From contig NZ_CP133319.1 in assembly GCF_038811545.1 (NCBI RefSeq), positions 3,918,001 through 3,982,000 on the forward strand: a DNA stretch of 64,000 nucleotides, read 5' to 3'. The DNA comes from Rhodoligotrophos sp. CJ14. GTDB lineage: Bacteria > Pseudomonadota > Alphaproteobacteria > Rhizobiales > Im1. The translations under genes and the position numbers were made by a program. How positions within the stretch are numbered: position 1 is the first letter of the stretch; each line of letters begins with the position of its first letter. Of this stretch, positions 17,702 to 26,154 are shown piece by piece. The notes beneath the pieces were generated by a model. It was given only the letters and a program-made list of their open reading frames with translations, made no database searches and was not told the DNA's origin.

Positions 17702-18909
17702 CAGCTACGCCCTTCCGATGGCTTGGTGCGCCGGAAGCGGCGGCGGATCCAGTCATTGAGCCGGTCGAGGACGGGCTCGAGCCACTCCGACGGTACGGTG
17801 AAGCAGACCTGATAATATCGATAGCCCGCAAAAGCCGTGAGCGCGAGGAAGGGGAGCCACAGGGCGATATAGGGCGAGGCGCTGCCAATCTGCACGATGA
17901 CGGAGCCCTGCTCGATGATCTCGTGATAGGCGATCAGGATGATGAGCGCGACGCCAAAGCGGTAGGCGCGCATCCCGCGTCGGCGCCCCAAGGCGAAGGG
18001 CACCGCCAGGAAGGTCAGGATTGGCAGCGACAGAATGTTGACGAGCCGCTTGTGCAGCTCGGCCCGCATCTTCGCCGGCGTGGAATCGGCGGGCACGGGG
18101 GTGGCCGGGTTGATCAGCTCTGGCAGCGTGAGCTCCCGCTCATCCTCGCCCCGCGTTCTAAACAGCCGGTCCGCCGTGCTGCCCAGGGGTGTTTCCCCGA
18201 TCGCGAAATTGCCCACCACCTGCTTCGGGGTGGGATTGGCCGGATCAACCCCCGGCCAGCCCTCGACCCGGAGGCGATGCCCGTCTTCGAGCCGCAGGAC
18301 CGGCCTGATCTCACCAGGCACCTCCACCAATTGCCCGCTGCGCGCCGTGATGGTTTCGCTTCCCCGCGGCCCCCTCTCGTCGAATAGGAAAATATGCTGG
18401 AACTTGCGTGTGCCGCGCTCGAGTTCGTCCAGGATGAACGTGCGCGGGCCTGCCTGCATGAACACGCCTTCCTCGGCGAGATAGAACACGTCCACGTTCT
18501 TCACAGAAAACAATATGGCCCGATAGGCATAGCGCGCATGCGGCTGCGCCCAACCGAAGATGACAAGCGATGCCAGCATCAGGATACCGGCCAGCACCAG
18601 CACCGGTCGGACGAGCTGGTGCAGACCGATCCCCGCGGCAAGAAAGGCATCAAGCTCGCTGTTGCGCGAGAGCTTGTTGAACCCGAACAGGAGCCCCAGA
18701 AACAGCGCGGCCGGCACCGCGAGGCCGAGATAATGCGGCACCAGATAGGCCAGCATCTCGAAGACGATGGCGAAGGAGTTCTTCTTGCCCAGCGTGAAAT
18801 CGAGCAGCCGCACCAACCGCTCGGCCAGAAGCACGAGCAGGCCGATCGCCATCGCACCGATGAGCGGCGTTGAGATCTGTCGCAGAATATAGCGCGATCC
18901 AATCAGCAT
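17701..18909 (-). CDS. lptF: LptF-type lipid export permease
   Basis: A 402-residue YjgP/YjgQ permease starting at ATG 18909 (MLIGSRYILRQIS); an upstream TTG at 18954 adds only an unlikely extension. It has N-terminal membrane helices (RYILRQISTPLIGAMAIG, then LVPHYLGLAVPAALFLGLL), the conserved cytoplasmic turn FNKLSRNSELDAFLAAGI, a periplasmic domain (about 130-290) and three C-terminal helices. The SRNSELDAF turn resembles the coupling helix that contacts the LptB ATPase. It is the first gene of a five-gene minus-strand operon that ends in the TAM41-like gene. No lptA, lptB, lptC or lptD is seen nearby. Confidence 0.88.
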   Translation of the reverse strand: MLIGSRYILRQISTPLIGAMAIGLLVLLAERLVRLLDFTLGKKNSFAIVFEMLAYLVPHYLGLAVPAALFLGLLFGFNKLSRNSELDAFLAAGIGLHQLVRPVLVLAGILMLASLVIFGWAQPHARYAYRAILFSVKNVDVFYLAEEGVFMQAGPRTFILDELERGTRKFQHIFLFDERGPRGSETITARSGQLVEVPGEIRPVLRLEDGHRLRVEGWPGVDPANPTPKQVVGNFAIGETPLGSTADRLFRTRGEDERELTLPELINPATPVPADSTPAKMRAELHKRLVNILSLPILTFLAVPFALGRRRGMRAYRFGVALIILIAYHEIIEQGSVIVQIGSASPYIALWLPFLALTAFAGYRYYQVCFTVPSEWLEPVLDRLNDWIRRRFRRTKPSEGRS

Positions 18910-19015
18910 CGGAGAAGCGATCCTTGGCACATATCTGCATTTCCACTGCCGCAAGCTCTATCGAGCTTGCCGCGCCCGGGAAAAGCAGCGCTGCCCCTTC
19001 TTCGCGTCCTTGAGC

Positions 19016-19459
19016 TCAAGAGTTGTGGCCTTTGGTCCAGCACGCCTTGAGCGTGCTCACCAGCTTTTGCCGCAACGTTGCATCCGGCGTGACCGCAGCG
19101 CCGAGATTGGGCACGGCTGGCCAGCCCTTGTCTTCGAATGCTACGCCATCGAAGCTCTGCGCCGCCTGATACCGTGGCAGCACGTGAAAATGCACATGGG
19201 GATCAACCATCATCAGCATGAGATAATTGATCCGGTCATAAGTCCGGAACGCCTTCAGGCTCGCCTCTATGTCGCGGCTGACCTCGGCCAGTTCACTGAA
19301 GGCGGCAACCGAAAGAGCGCCAAACGCCGTCTCCTCGCCCTTATGGGCCAGCACCAGGGAGCCGAGCGTTGCTTGCGCCGGCCGCAACAGCACGCACCAA
19401 TGCTCGTAGTCCTCAATCAGGGTCTCGGGAAATCCGAATTTGGCGATGGTGGTATTCAA
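19016..19459 (-). CDS. HIT-family hydrolase
   Basis: A 147-residue protein with the histidine-triad motif HVHFHVLP (about residues 88-95) in the middle of a compact HIT fold. Family members hydrolyse or transfer nucleoside monophosphates (Ap4A hydrolases, AMP-lysine hydrolases). In this setting a CDP- or AMP-adduct linked to lipid headgroup metabolism is a possible substrate, but nothing in the sequence shows it. It lies 107 bases upstream of lptF on the same strand and could be its operon partner. Confidence 0.85.
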   Translation of the reverse strand: MNTTIAKFGFPETLIEDYEHWCVLLRPAQATLGSLVLAHKGEETAFGALSVAAFSELAEVSRDIEASLKAFRTYDRINYLMLMMVDPHVHFHVLPRYQAAQSFDGVAFEDKGWPAVPNLGAAVTPDATLRQKLVSTLKACWTKGHNS

Positions 19460-19654
19460 TCGACTTGTCCAGATTATTTCATGGTTGGGAAAAGATGCAG
19501 GCCGGCGGCGGAAGCTTGGGCGGCCGGCTGCTGTCCATTGCTGATCAGCACCCGTTCAAAAATGTGCTCCTAAGCGGATCTTCAGCCACAAGGACCATAC
19601 TCGTGTTGCAATCCCTCGCCAAGCCGTGGCTTTTGGAAACCGCGAGCAATTCTG

Positions 19655-20608
19655 TCACCCCGCGGGGATCAGAACGGGATCGCGAGGCTGCTCGGCGGCT
19701 GGGTTCATATCGAGCTGAAAATTGTCGGTTTCGCGGAACCGGCCACTCGCCTCATCGAAGCTGCGCACCGCAACTGAACATTGCCACTCGCCCTTCGCGC
19801 GAGCAATGCGATAACAGTACCAGGCGGCTGACGGCTTCCCGTAGCGGCCAAGCGCAGAGGCCGAGGGCACCCCGACCACCTGGACCGGTCCGCTGCGCGA
19901 GAACACCTGTCGCAGGGAGTGTTCGTGATTATGGCCATGGAGGACGAGCTCGGCACCCTCCCGCTCGATCACGTCCCGAAACGCGCGGGCATCTTCCAGT
20001 GCCTTTCGCGGCGAATTCATGCCGGGCAACGGCGGGTGATGGATCAGGATCACCCTGAAAAATCCACGGTCTTTGAGCAGCGGCAGCAATTCGCCCAGCC
20101 TGTGGATCTGTTTAGGTCCAACCAATCCCGATGCGACCAGGATCGGCGTCGGCACAGCGGTGGAGACCCCGATAATGGCGATGTTGCGCCGGGTCCTCAC
20201 GAAGGGGAAGGGATCATCTCCCGTGCCCTTGCCCACATGCATGTCCCCGGTGAAATAGGGCTGCCACAGCCCGAGACCCTTTTCCCATGCAACCGGAACA
20301 TAGGCATCGTGATTACCAGGCACCACCGTCACCTTGTCGGGCGGTCCTACCGTCTCGAGCCATCGCGTAGCGGCCTTGAACTCCGATCGGGTCGAAATAT
20401 TGACGAGATCTCCGGTTACCGCGATGTGATCGACCTGCGCTCGCGCGATGTCCTCCACCATGAGGTCGACGATCTCGCGCCGGTGAATGAAGCGCCGGCG
20501 CCGCATCCAGGATTGATATCCGTAGAAGCGCTTGGTCGCGAGATCCTTGAGCCGTGGCGGCTTCAGGGGAGCCAGATGTGGGTCTGAGAAGTGAGCCAGG
20601 GTGAACAT
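19655..20608 (-). CDS. Calcineurin-like metallophosphoesterase
   Basis: A 317-residue metal-dependent phosphoesterase with all core motifs in order: HFSDPHL (D-x-H, residues 6-12), VTGDLVNIS (about 64-72), VVPGNHDAYV (about 94-103), a single His in ILIHHPP, and LHGHNHEHS near residue 245. No signal peptide, so it acts in the cytoplasm or at the inner leaflet. Related proteins hydrolyse cyclic nucleotides, lipid-linked pyrophosphates (LpxH) or phosphodiesters. Its place between headgroup nucleotidyltransferases suggests a role in sphingolipid headgroup handling, as inference. The ~195 bases downstream to the HIT gene hold nothing recognisable. Confidence 0.85.
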   Translation of the reverse strand: MFTLAHFSDPHLAPLKPPRLKDLATKRFYGYQSWMRRRRFIHRREIVDLMVEDIARAQVDHIAVTGDLVNISTRSEFKAATRWLETVGPPDKVTVVPGNHDAYVPVAWEKGLGLWQPYFTGDMHVGKGTGDDPFPFVRTRRNIAIIGVSTAVPTPILVASGLVGPKQIHRLGELLPLLKDRGFFRVILIHHPPLPGMNSPRKALEDARAFRDVIEREGAELVLHGHNHEHSLRQVFSRSGPVQVVGVPSASALGRYGKPSAAWYCYRIARAKGEWQCSVAVRSFDEASGRFRETDNFQLDMNPAAEQPRDPVLIPAG

Positions 20609-20706
20609 TTAACACAATTAAACCGGCTGAACGGCGTTGACAGGTCGGCAATGCGATGCGATCTCAGGTGCCGACTCTCCGGTGGTTCTATCAGAAAGGC
20701 AGCCCA

Positions 20707-21435
20707 GTGAAAGTTCTCATCCTTGGCGCAGGCCAGGGCAGTCGGCTCCTGCCGCTCACCGAGGACATTCCGAAGGCCCTGCTCGATATTGGCGGCAAGC
20801 GGCTGATTGCAAGGCAGATCGAGGCCTTCGTCTCGTGTGGCGTCAGAGAATTCGTTGTCATAACCGGCTATGCTGTCGCAAAGATGGAACAGGCTTTGAG
20901 CGAGATCGCCGACAGCCTTTCTGTCTCCATTAGGACGGTATTCAATCCTTTCTATTCCGTTGCCGATAATCTCGCCAGCTGCTGGATGGCCCGGGCCGAG
21001 ATGGATGGTGAGTTCATCCAGGTCAATGGCGACAACGTCTTCGCGGCCGATATGGTCGAGCGGCTGCTTGCCGCGCCCCCCCATCCCGTCACGGTCGCTG
21101 TGAACTACAAGAACAGCTACGACGCGGACGACATGAAGGTGGTGCTCGAAGGCGAGCGCCTTCGCGACATCGGCAAGACACTGCCGACCGACAAGGTGCA
21201 CGCTGAGGCCATCGGCTTTTACATCTTCCGGGGCGAGGGGGGCGCGCTCTATCGCCGGGTGCTCGAACGGGCCATGCGCGAACCCGCATCCCTCAAGCAA
21301 TGGTTCCCGTCCGCCATCGGCACTCTTGCCAGACAGACGGATGTGAGAACCGTGCCGGTCTCGGATGTGCAATGGTGCGAGGTTGATTTCCCCGCCGATC
21401 TCGATCAGGCCCGCAAGCTAGTGGCCGGCTGGTAG
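20707..21435 (+). CDS. Sugar/alcohol-phosphate nucleotidyltransferase (LicC/IPCT-like)
   Basis: A 242-residue nucleotidyltransferase. GTG 20707 gives MKVLILGAGQGSRLLPLT, the usual family start, with AAAGG a few bases upstream; ATG 20656 would add 17 residues. It carries the nucleotide loop GAGQGSR, IPKALLDIGGK, the metal-binding NGDNVF and the C-terminal WCEVDFPADLDQA, typical of enzymes that make CDP-choline or CDP-inositol from CTP and a phospho-alcohol. It is a good candidate to activate a headgroup alcohol for the CDP-alcohol phosphotransferase at 15286. Its 3' end overlaps the convergent gene at 21418 by 18 bases. Confidence 0.8.
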   Translation: MKVLILGAGQGSRLLPLTEDIPKALLDIGGKRLIARQIEAFVSCGVREFVVITGYAVAKMEQALSEIADSLSVSIRTVFNPFYSVADNLASCWMARAEMDGEFIQVNGDNVFAADMVERLLAAPPHPVTVAVNYKNSYDADDMKVVLEGERLRDIGKTLPTDKVHAEAIGFYIFRGEGGALYRRVLERAMREPASLKQWFPSAIGTLARQTDVRTVPVSDVQWCEVDFPADLDQARKLVAGW

Positions 21436-22275
21436 TTCCGGCAGCCCTGCGGCTGCTGCCCTGCGGCTGGCCAGGATGCTCTCCACCAGTTCCTTGTCTG
21501 CTGGCTTGTCCACATCGATCGCCGCCTCTGCGAAGGGCATGAGGATCGGCTGCGCCTCGAGCTCCAGCTTGCGCGAGGCCTCTTGGAAGGCACGCGCGAG
21601 ACTGAGGCGTCCCAGCCCATAGAGTAGGAGCGGGCGGATCCCGAACGCTCCCACCAGACGGAAGGGCTTCTTGCGGAGCTGATCGAGCCTGTCCCAGAAC
21701 GCGATGGCCTTGAGGCCGGCCTCACGATTGACCGCGAACAGATTGCAGCCCGATACCCGGTCGCCGGCAAAGCGGAGGAATGTGCGCTGCGAGGAGGGAT
21801 AAGCCGCCAGGATTGTTTCAGCGGTCGCAAGCCCGGCGGTCAGATCAGCCCCTGATGCTTGCGAGGCTCGGATGAAATGGTCGAGCATCGCCTGGTCGAG
21901 CAATGCATGATCCGCGGTGGTGATGAGCAGCGGCAATCTGACGCCCTGCCGCTCGATCGCATCGATGATTGATCGCGGCGCGCTCTGGCTTGCCGGAATG
22001 ATCCGCGCGGGAACACCTGCTTCAGCGGCGAGCGACTGGCCGATATCGGCCCGGTCGATCGAGACGGCGATGTTTCCGGCAAGACGGCTGTGGCTCAGCG
22101 CGGCGAGGACCCGGACCAGCATTGGCACCCCGCCGACCGGGATCGCGCATTTATGGCTCACCGCGAACGCTTTCGCCATGGGATCATTCGCACCCCGCCC
22201 GGCAGCAAGCACCAGGACGTTGTAGGGTGAAAGCCTTGGGTTCTCAGTGCCGGAGCCCCTAGAGATTGCGTTCAT
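21418..22275 (-). CDS. MobA-like nucleotidyltransferase domain protein
   Basis: A 285-residue protein with a nucleotidyltransferase fold: VLVLAAGRGANDPMAKAF (about 20-37) replaces the usual GGxGxRM...K loop, CAIPVGGVPMLVRVL follows, and LLITTADHALLD supplies the metal-binding Asp. The C-terminal ~90 residues are unlike MobA and may bind a lipid or partner. Its ATG lies inside the end of the preceding ceramide-synthase-like gene (17-base overlap), so the two are translationally coupled. Substrate unknown; a role in sphingolipid headgroup synthesis is inferred from linkage. Confidence 0.7.
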   Translation of the reverse strand: MNAISRGSGTENPRLSPYNVLVLAAGRGANDPMAKAFAVSHKCAIPVGGVPMLVRVLAALSHSRLAGNIAVSIDRADIGQSLAAEAGVPARIIPASQSAPRSIIDAIERQGVRLPLLITTADHALLDQAMLDHFIRASQASGADLTAGLATAETILAAYPSSQRTFLRFAGDRVSGCNLFAVNREAGLKAIAFWDRLDQLRKKPFRLVGAFGIRPLLLYGLGRLSLARAFQEASRKLELEAQPILMPFAEAAIDVDKPADKELVESILASRRAAAAGLPELPAGH

Positions 22276-23386
22276 AGATCCGGTACGTCTTATAGGGCTT
22301 GCCGCCGAGCAGCTCGATCATCCGGCGCATCGCCACGTTATCTTCGAGGATCCAGGACAGCTCGGCGCGATAGGTTCCCCGCTCCGTGTGATAGCGCCGA
22401 ACCGCATCGATCACCGCAAGCGCCAACGCCGATCCAACTGCGGACGATTGATATTCCTTGCGCACCCCCATCAGCGGCATGCGGACGGCCTCGGGAGCCT
22501 TGAGGGCGCGCGTAGCAAGCTTCGTCCATCCGAAGGGCAGAAGCCTGCCGTCGAGCCCTTTCAGCCAGCCATTGACATCGGGCAGGCTGACGGCCATCGC
22601 GGCCGGATTGCCGCGATATTCGGCGATGGCGATATAGCCCTCTTTCACCAGGAACTTCAGCTGATTGCCCATATTGCGGATCTCGGCGGGCGTCATCGGC
22701 ACGAAACCCCAATTGTCCCGCCAGGCGTCGTTGAAAATATCGATGATGACATCGAGATCCTGAAACAGGCGCTTCTTGGAGAGCGGCCGCACTGTCAAGT
22801 CGCCGGATCTGCGGACCTTGTCGAGCAGGAGTTCCATCGACCGCGGCATCGCAAGGCGCGCGTCATAGTCATAGGCGATGACGTCCTTCGCCTTTCGATA
22901 GCCGAGCGCTTCGATATGCCCCGCATAATAGGGCGGATTATGCCCCATCATGACCCGTGGACTCGTATCGAAGCCATCGATCAGCAATCCGGTTTCCTCA
23001 TTGATCGAAAAGCTGAACGGTCCCTGGGCGATCCGGCTATCCCTGGCCCTGAGCCACATCTCCGCCGCATCGAACAGGCTTTTGAACACCTGGCCGTCAT
23101 CGACTGCCTCGATGAACCCGAATTGGCCGGCATGGCCTGGATGACGCTGCCGATGCAATTGGTCGACCTGTGCCGAGATGCGCCCGACCGGTACACCATT
23201 CCTGAACGCCAGGAACAAGGCAGCTTCCGCATGTTCGAAATACGGGTTCTTACCCCGCGTTAAAACCTCACGCCGCTCGAAAGGCAGCGGTGCGATCCAG
23301 TGCGGATCACCACCCTGGATCAGCTTGGGGATCTCGATAAACAGCTTGAGATCGCGAGACGAGGCGACGGTGCGGATCTCGACCAT
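22259..23386 (-). CDS. GNAT-fold ceramide synthase candidate (bCerS-like)
   Basis: A 375-residue cytoplasmic protein. ATG 23386 gives the clean start MVEIRTVASSRDL; a longer frame upstream overlaps the ABC gene and is unlikely. It is of the type often annotated 'GNAT N-acetyltransferase' or 'dATP pyrophosphohydrolase': GGDPHWIAPLPFERREVL, then FSFSINEETGLLIDGF, HNPPYYAGHIEALGYRKAKD, and a C-terminal acyltransferase-like half with MGVRKEYQSSAVGSALALA. The Caulobacter protein that N-acylates 3-ketosphinganine belongs to this group. With spt, acpR-, cerR- and ligase-like genes in the same locus, the assignment as ceramide synthase is reasonable but rests on family pattern and context. Confidence 0.72.
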   Translation of the reverse strand: MVEIRTVASSRDLKLFIEIPKLIQGGDPHWIAPLPFERREVLTRGKNPYFEHAEAALFLAFRNGVPVGRISAQVDQLHRQRHPGHAGQFGFIEAVDDGQVFKSLFDAAEMWLRARDSRIAQGPFSFSINEETGLLIDGFDTSPRVMMGHNPPYYAGHIEALGYRKAKDVIAYDYDARLAMPRSMELLLDKVRRSGDLTVRPLSKKRLFQDLDVIIDIFNDAWRDNWGFVPMTPAEIRNMGNQLKFLVKEGYIAIAEYRGNPAAMAVSLPDVNGWLKGLDGRLLPFGWTKLATRALKAPEAVRMPLMGVRKEYQSSAVGSALALAVIDAVRRYHTERGTYRAELSWILEDNVAMRRMIELLGGKPYKTYRIYERNL

Positions 23387-23420
23387 GGACCTGGAATGGG
23401 CCGGAGCTGTTGCGGTCGCG

Positions 23421-25139
23421 TCAAGCACGCAAGGCTGCATCCTCTGCGATGCCGATCGGCATGACCTTCCCGCCGGCGACCTGATAGAGCCGCGTGGCAA
23501 TGGCTGTCCAGGCCGGACGATGCGTGATCGCAATGATCGTATAGGAGCCGCCGAGCATTTGAATGTTTCGGCAGATCTCCAGCTCGGTTTCCGGATCGAG
23601 CGCGCTGGTCACCTCGTCGAGGATCAAAAGCTTGGGATCGCCCACCAGAGCCCGCGCGAGGGCGATGCGCTGCCTTTGCCCGCCCGACAGCTTGGTTCCG
23701 CGCTCGCCCACCAACGTATCGATGCCGTCGGGCAGCTCCTTCACGAATTCCAGCGCATCCGCCTTCTGGAGGGCGAGATGGATATCCTCGCGCGTGATCG
23801 TGGTGTCGCCCAAAGCGATATTGTCCGCGATCGTTCCATGCAGCAGGCTGATCTCTTGTGGGACATAGCCGATCATGCCGCGCCAGGCCGAGAGCTTCAC
23901 CTCCTCGATCGGCACCCCGTCGATCAGGATCCGGCCCTGCTTGGGCTGGTAAAGACCGATAAGCAGATCGATGATGGTGGTCTTTCCCGCACCCGATGGT
24001 CCCTGCAAAACCGTGATTTCGCCAGCGGGAATGGTGAGATTGACCTGATGCGAGACGAGCCGGTCCTTATAGGCGAAGGAAACATTCTCGAAGACGATTC
24101 CTTTCTCCAGTGTCGGCTGCAGCACACCCCGGTCGGGCTCGCGCTGAGCGGCAGTCTCCTCGATGAGCTCCGTCACACGCCAATAGGCGCTCTCAAGCTC
24201 CACCGCGGTCTGGTAGTTCTGCTGAATTTTGCCGGTGATCGACACCACCTGGTAGAACAGGATGCCCATCACCACCAGCTCTGGCAGCGGCACCGCCCAG
24301 ACATCGGCCGCGAGATAGACGCTTGCGCCGAGCATGATCGCGATCAGCACCTCCTCACCATAGGTAAGGCCTTGCTTGGCGAGCACCTTCTTCACCAAGG
24401 CTTTTCGCAGGCTCTTGATTTTGCGGGCGAACAGGGCAGCAAACGGCGCTTGCCGGTTCATGCTCTTGAGCGGCTTGATATTGTTGAAGGCATCCGAGAC
24501 ATAGGTCACGAGCTCGGAGGTGCGGTCGGTTTGGCGGCGTCCGGCGCGGCGCGACACCCGCACGAGCACGTTCAGTGACAGGATCAGTCCCATGCCGACG
24601 GCGATGCCGGTGAGCGCGAGCTTCCAGGAGATCAGCACGGCAACGGCGAGATAGACGATCCCCTGTGCCAGAAGCGAGACGAAGCGCGCCGCGGTGAAAT
24701 AGGCATCCCCTGATCGGGTCGCGTCATTGCTGATGGCATTGGCGATACGGCCGACCCTCTGGTCAACGAAATAGCCCCATTTGACCGCCATCAGCTGCTC
24801 GAGCAGCTGCGCTCTGATATTGGCCGACACATCCGCAACCGAAATGCCGGCATAGGAAAGCGCCGCGAAGGATAAGACCGCCTTCAGGATTAAGGCGGCC
24901 GAGACGATCGTGACCAGATTGCCAAGGGTTGGTGCAATCCCTAGCAGCCCGAGGCCCTCGGAGACCATCCGATTGAGGGTGGATGTGCTGCTATCCGCAT
25001 GGCCGCCGATTTGCGAAATGGTGGGCAGCAGCGTGCCGAGGCTGACTGCCTCCGACAGGCCGGCGAGCACAAGGCAAAACAGCACCAGAAAGGGTCTGGT
25101 GCCGCGTGCCGTGATGAAGATCTTAAGAACATTTAGCAT
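23421..25139 (-). CDS. ABC exporter (fused membrane and ATPase domains)
   Basis: A 572-residue half-transporter. ATG 25139 gives MLNVLKIF; the upstream in-frame codon adds only seven residues. Six membrane helices occupy about residues 10-310. The ATPase follows with Walker A GPSGAGKTT near 380, Q-loop VPQEISLL, signature LSGGQRQR near 483 and Walker B LLILDEVTSALD near 502. As a homodimer it would export or flip a lipid or lipid-linked glycan. It lies 34 bases upstream of the ceramide synthase candidate on the same strand, so a ceramide-lipid flippase acting before LptF/LptG is an attractive inference; peptides or polysaccharide precursors remain possible. Confidence 0.85.
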   Translation of the reverse strand: MLNVLKIFITARGTRPFLVLFCLVLAGLSEAVSLGTLLPTISQIGGHADSSTSTLNRMVSEGLGLLGIAPTLGNLVTIVSAALILKAVLSFAALSYAGISVADVSANIRAQLLEQLMAVKWGYFVDQRVGRIANAISNDATRSGDAYFTAARFVSLLAQGIVYLAVAVLISWKLALTGIAVGMGLILSLNVLVRVSRRAGRRQTDRTSELVTYVSDAFNNIKPLKSMNRQAPFAALFARKIKSLRKALVKKVLAKQGLTYGEEVLIAIMLGASVYLAADVWAVPLPELVVMGILFYQVVSITGKIQQNYQTAVELESAYWRVTELIEETAAQREPDRGVLQPTLEKGIVFENVSFAYKDRLVSHQVNLTIPAGEITVLQGPSGAGKTTIIDLLIGLYQPKQGRILIDGVPIEEVKLSAWRGMIGYVPQEISLLHGTIADNIALGDTTITREDIHLALQKADALEFVKELPDGIDTLVGERGTKLSGGQRQRIALARALVGDPKLLILDEVTSALDPETELEICRNIQMLGGSYTIIAITHRPAWTAIATRLYQVAGGKVMPIGIAEDAALRA

Positions 25140-25200
25140 TTTCGCGGCGCATCCAGCCACGAAAGGCGAGGCTAAGTCAACGCGGCATGTGGCGTCGCGA

Positions 25201-26028
25201 TCAGCTTTGCGCTTCGTCGCTTAATTTCTCGAGATTTGCGTCAGCGCGACGGGTCGCCGCCTCGAACCGGTCCTCGAAACTCTGCATGTTCTTTTTTGGC
25301 TCTTGGTAATAGGCCGTGAGCTTGAGCAGCTTCACGAAGCTCGAATTCACCAGCCGTCCCCAGAAGCGCATGGGCCGGTCGAAATCGAACAGGAGAATGA
25401 CGCGCTCGTCTTCGGTATCGTTCCAGACCTCATGCTCATAGGTATCGTCGAAGACGAAGATCTCGCCCTCGCGCCACACGCAGATCTGATCGGCGACCCG
25501 CAGTCGGCACCGTTCGGCGTCCTTTGGCACGATAAGGCCGAGATGGGCCCGGAGAATGCCTTTCGAAACGCCGCGATGCGCCGGAATGTGATAGCCCGGG
25601 GCGAGGATGGAGAACCAGGCGGTCTGAAGATTGGGGACCTGCTCCAGCAAGCGCGTTGTGACGGGCGTCTTGGCACAGTTCTTCGGCAGTTTCTCGCCGA
25701 AGCCGAACAGGATGAACGTGCGCCAGTTATTGCCTTTGGCGATTCGCTTCTGATCGGGCGAGACTTCCTGGAAGGTTGGCACGGCTTCCCGGTGTTTGAG
25801 CACCTCGGCGATCTCGTCGCGAATGGTCTCCCAGTTCTGGGTGAACTTTTCCAGGAAGGGAAAATCGCGACTGTCCATGACCGGTTTGTCGCCGACCAGC
25901 GACTGCTGCGCCAGGAAATCAGCCAGGCCGCGGATAAACCGCTTGCCGGTCTGCTTGACGTATCTGCGCCGTTTCTGCTTCAACCAGGCAACGACGCCAA
26001 TATGGGAATCTTCGCTGATACTGGACAT
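25201..26028 (-). CDS. Aspartyl/asparaginyl beta-hydroxylase-type dioxygenase (LpxO-like)
   Basis: A 275-residue Fe(II)/2-oxoglutarate oxygenase. ATG 26028 gives MSSISEDSHI; the longer frame runs into the divergent promoter. Visible family motifs are FSILAPGYHIPAHRGVSKG, RAHLGLIVP, then WREGEIFVFDDTYEHEV and VILLFDFDRPM, holding the iron-binding histidines and the 2-oxoglutarate arginine region. The same domain is found in LpxO, which hydroxylates lipid A acyl chains. In a sphingolipid locus, hydroxylation of the ceramide acyl chain is a plausible role. It is on the same strand as, and 62 bases upstream of, the ABC-ceramide synthase operon. Confidence 0.8.
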   Translation of the reverse strand: MSSISEDSHIGVVAWLKQKRRRYVKQTGKRFIRGLADFLAQQSLVGDKPVMDSRDFPFLEKFTQNWETIRDEIAEVLKHREAVPTFQEVSPDQKRIAKGNNWRTFILFGFGEKLPKNCAKTPVTTRLLEQVPNLQTAWFSILAPGYHIPAHRGVSKGILRAHLGLIVPKDAERCRLRVADQICVWREGEIFVFDDTYEHEVWNDTEDERVILLFDFDRPMRFWGRLVNSSFVKLLKLTAYYQEPKKNMQSFEDRFEAATRRADANLEKLSDEAQS

Positions 26029-26107
26029 CTCACTCGACCCTGGCTCGTCGCGCACGGAATGTCTGTCATTACGCGCCGCGAGGATGTATCTGTCACTCCC
26101 GCATTGT

Positions 26108-26131
26108 CGCACAATGTTCAATCTTTGTGCG
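26108..26131. promoter_or_regulatory. Candidate operator in a divergent promoter: CGCACAA-N10-TTGTGCG
   Basis: Seven-base perfect inverted arms with a ten-base spacer lie in the 126-base gap between the hydroxylase gene (minus) and the DegT aminotransferase gene (plus), 24 bases before the latter's start. The position fits a regulator controlling both directions. Confidence 0.35.
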
Positions 26132-26154
26132 CATTATATGGGGTTCACTAACAT

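Noticed and set aside
22259-23386. Label 'dATP pyrophosphohydrolase' for the ceramide synthase candidate
   Set aside because: No NUDIX or MazG motif is present; acyltransferase-like pattern and context fit better.
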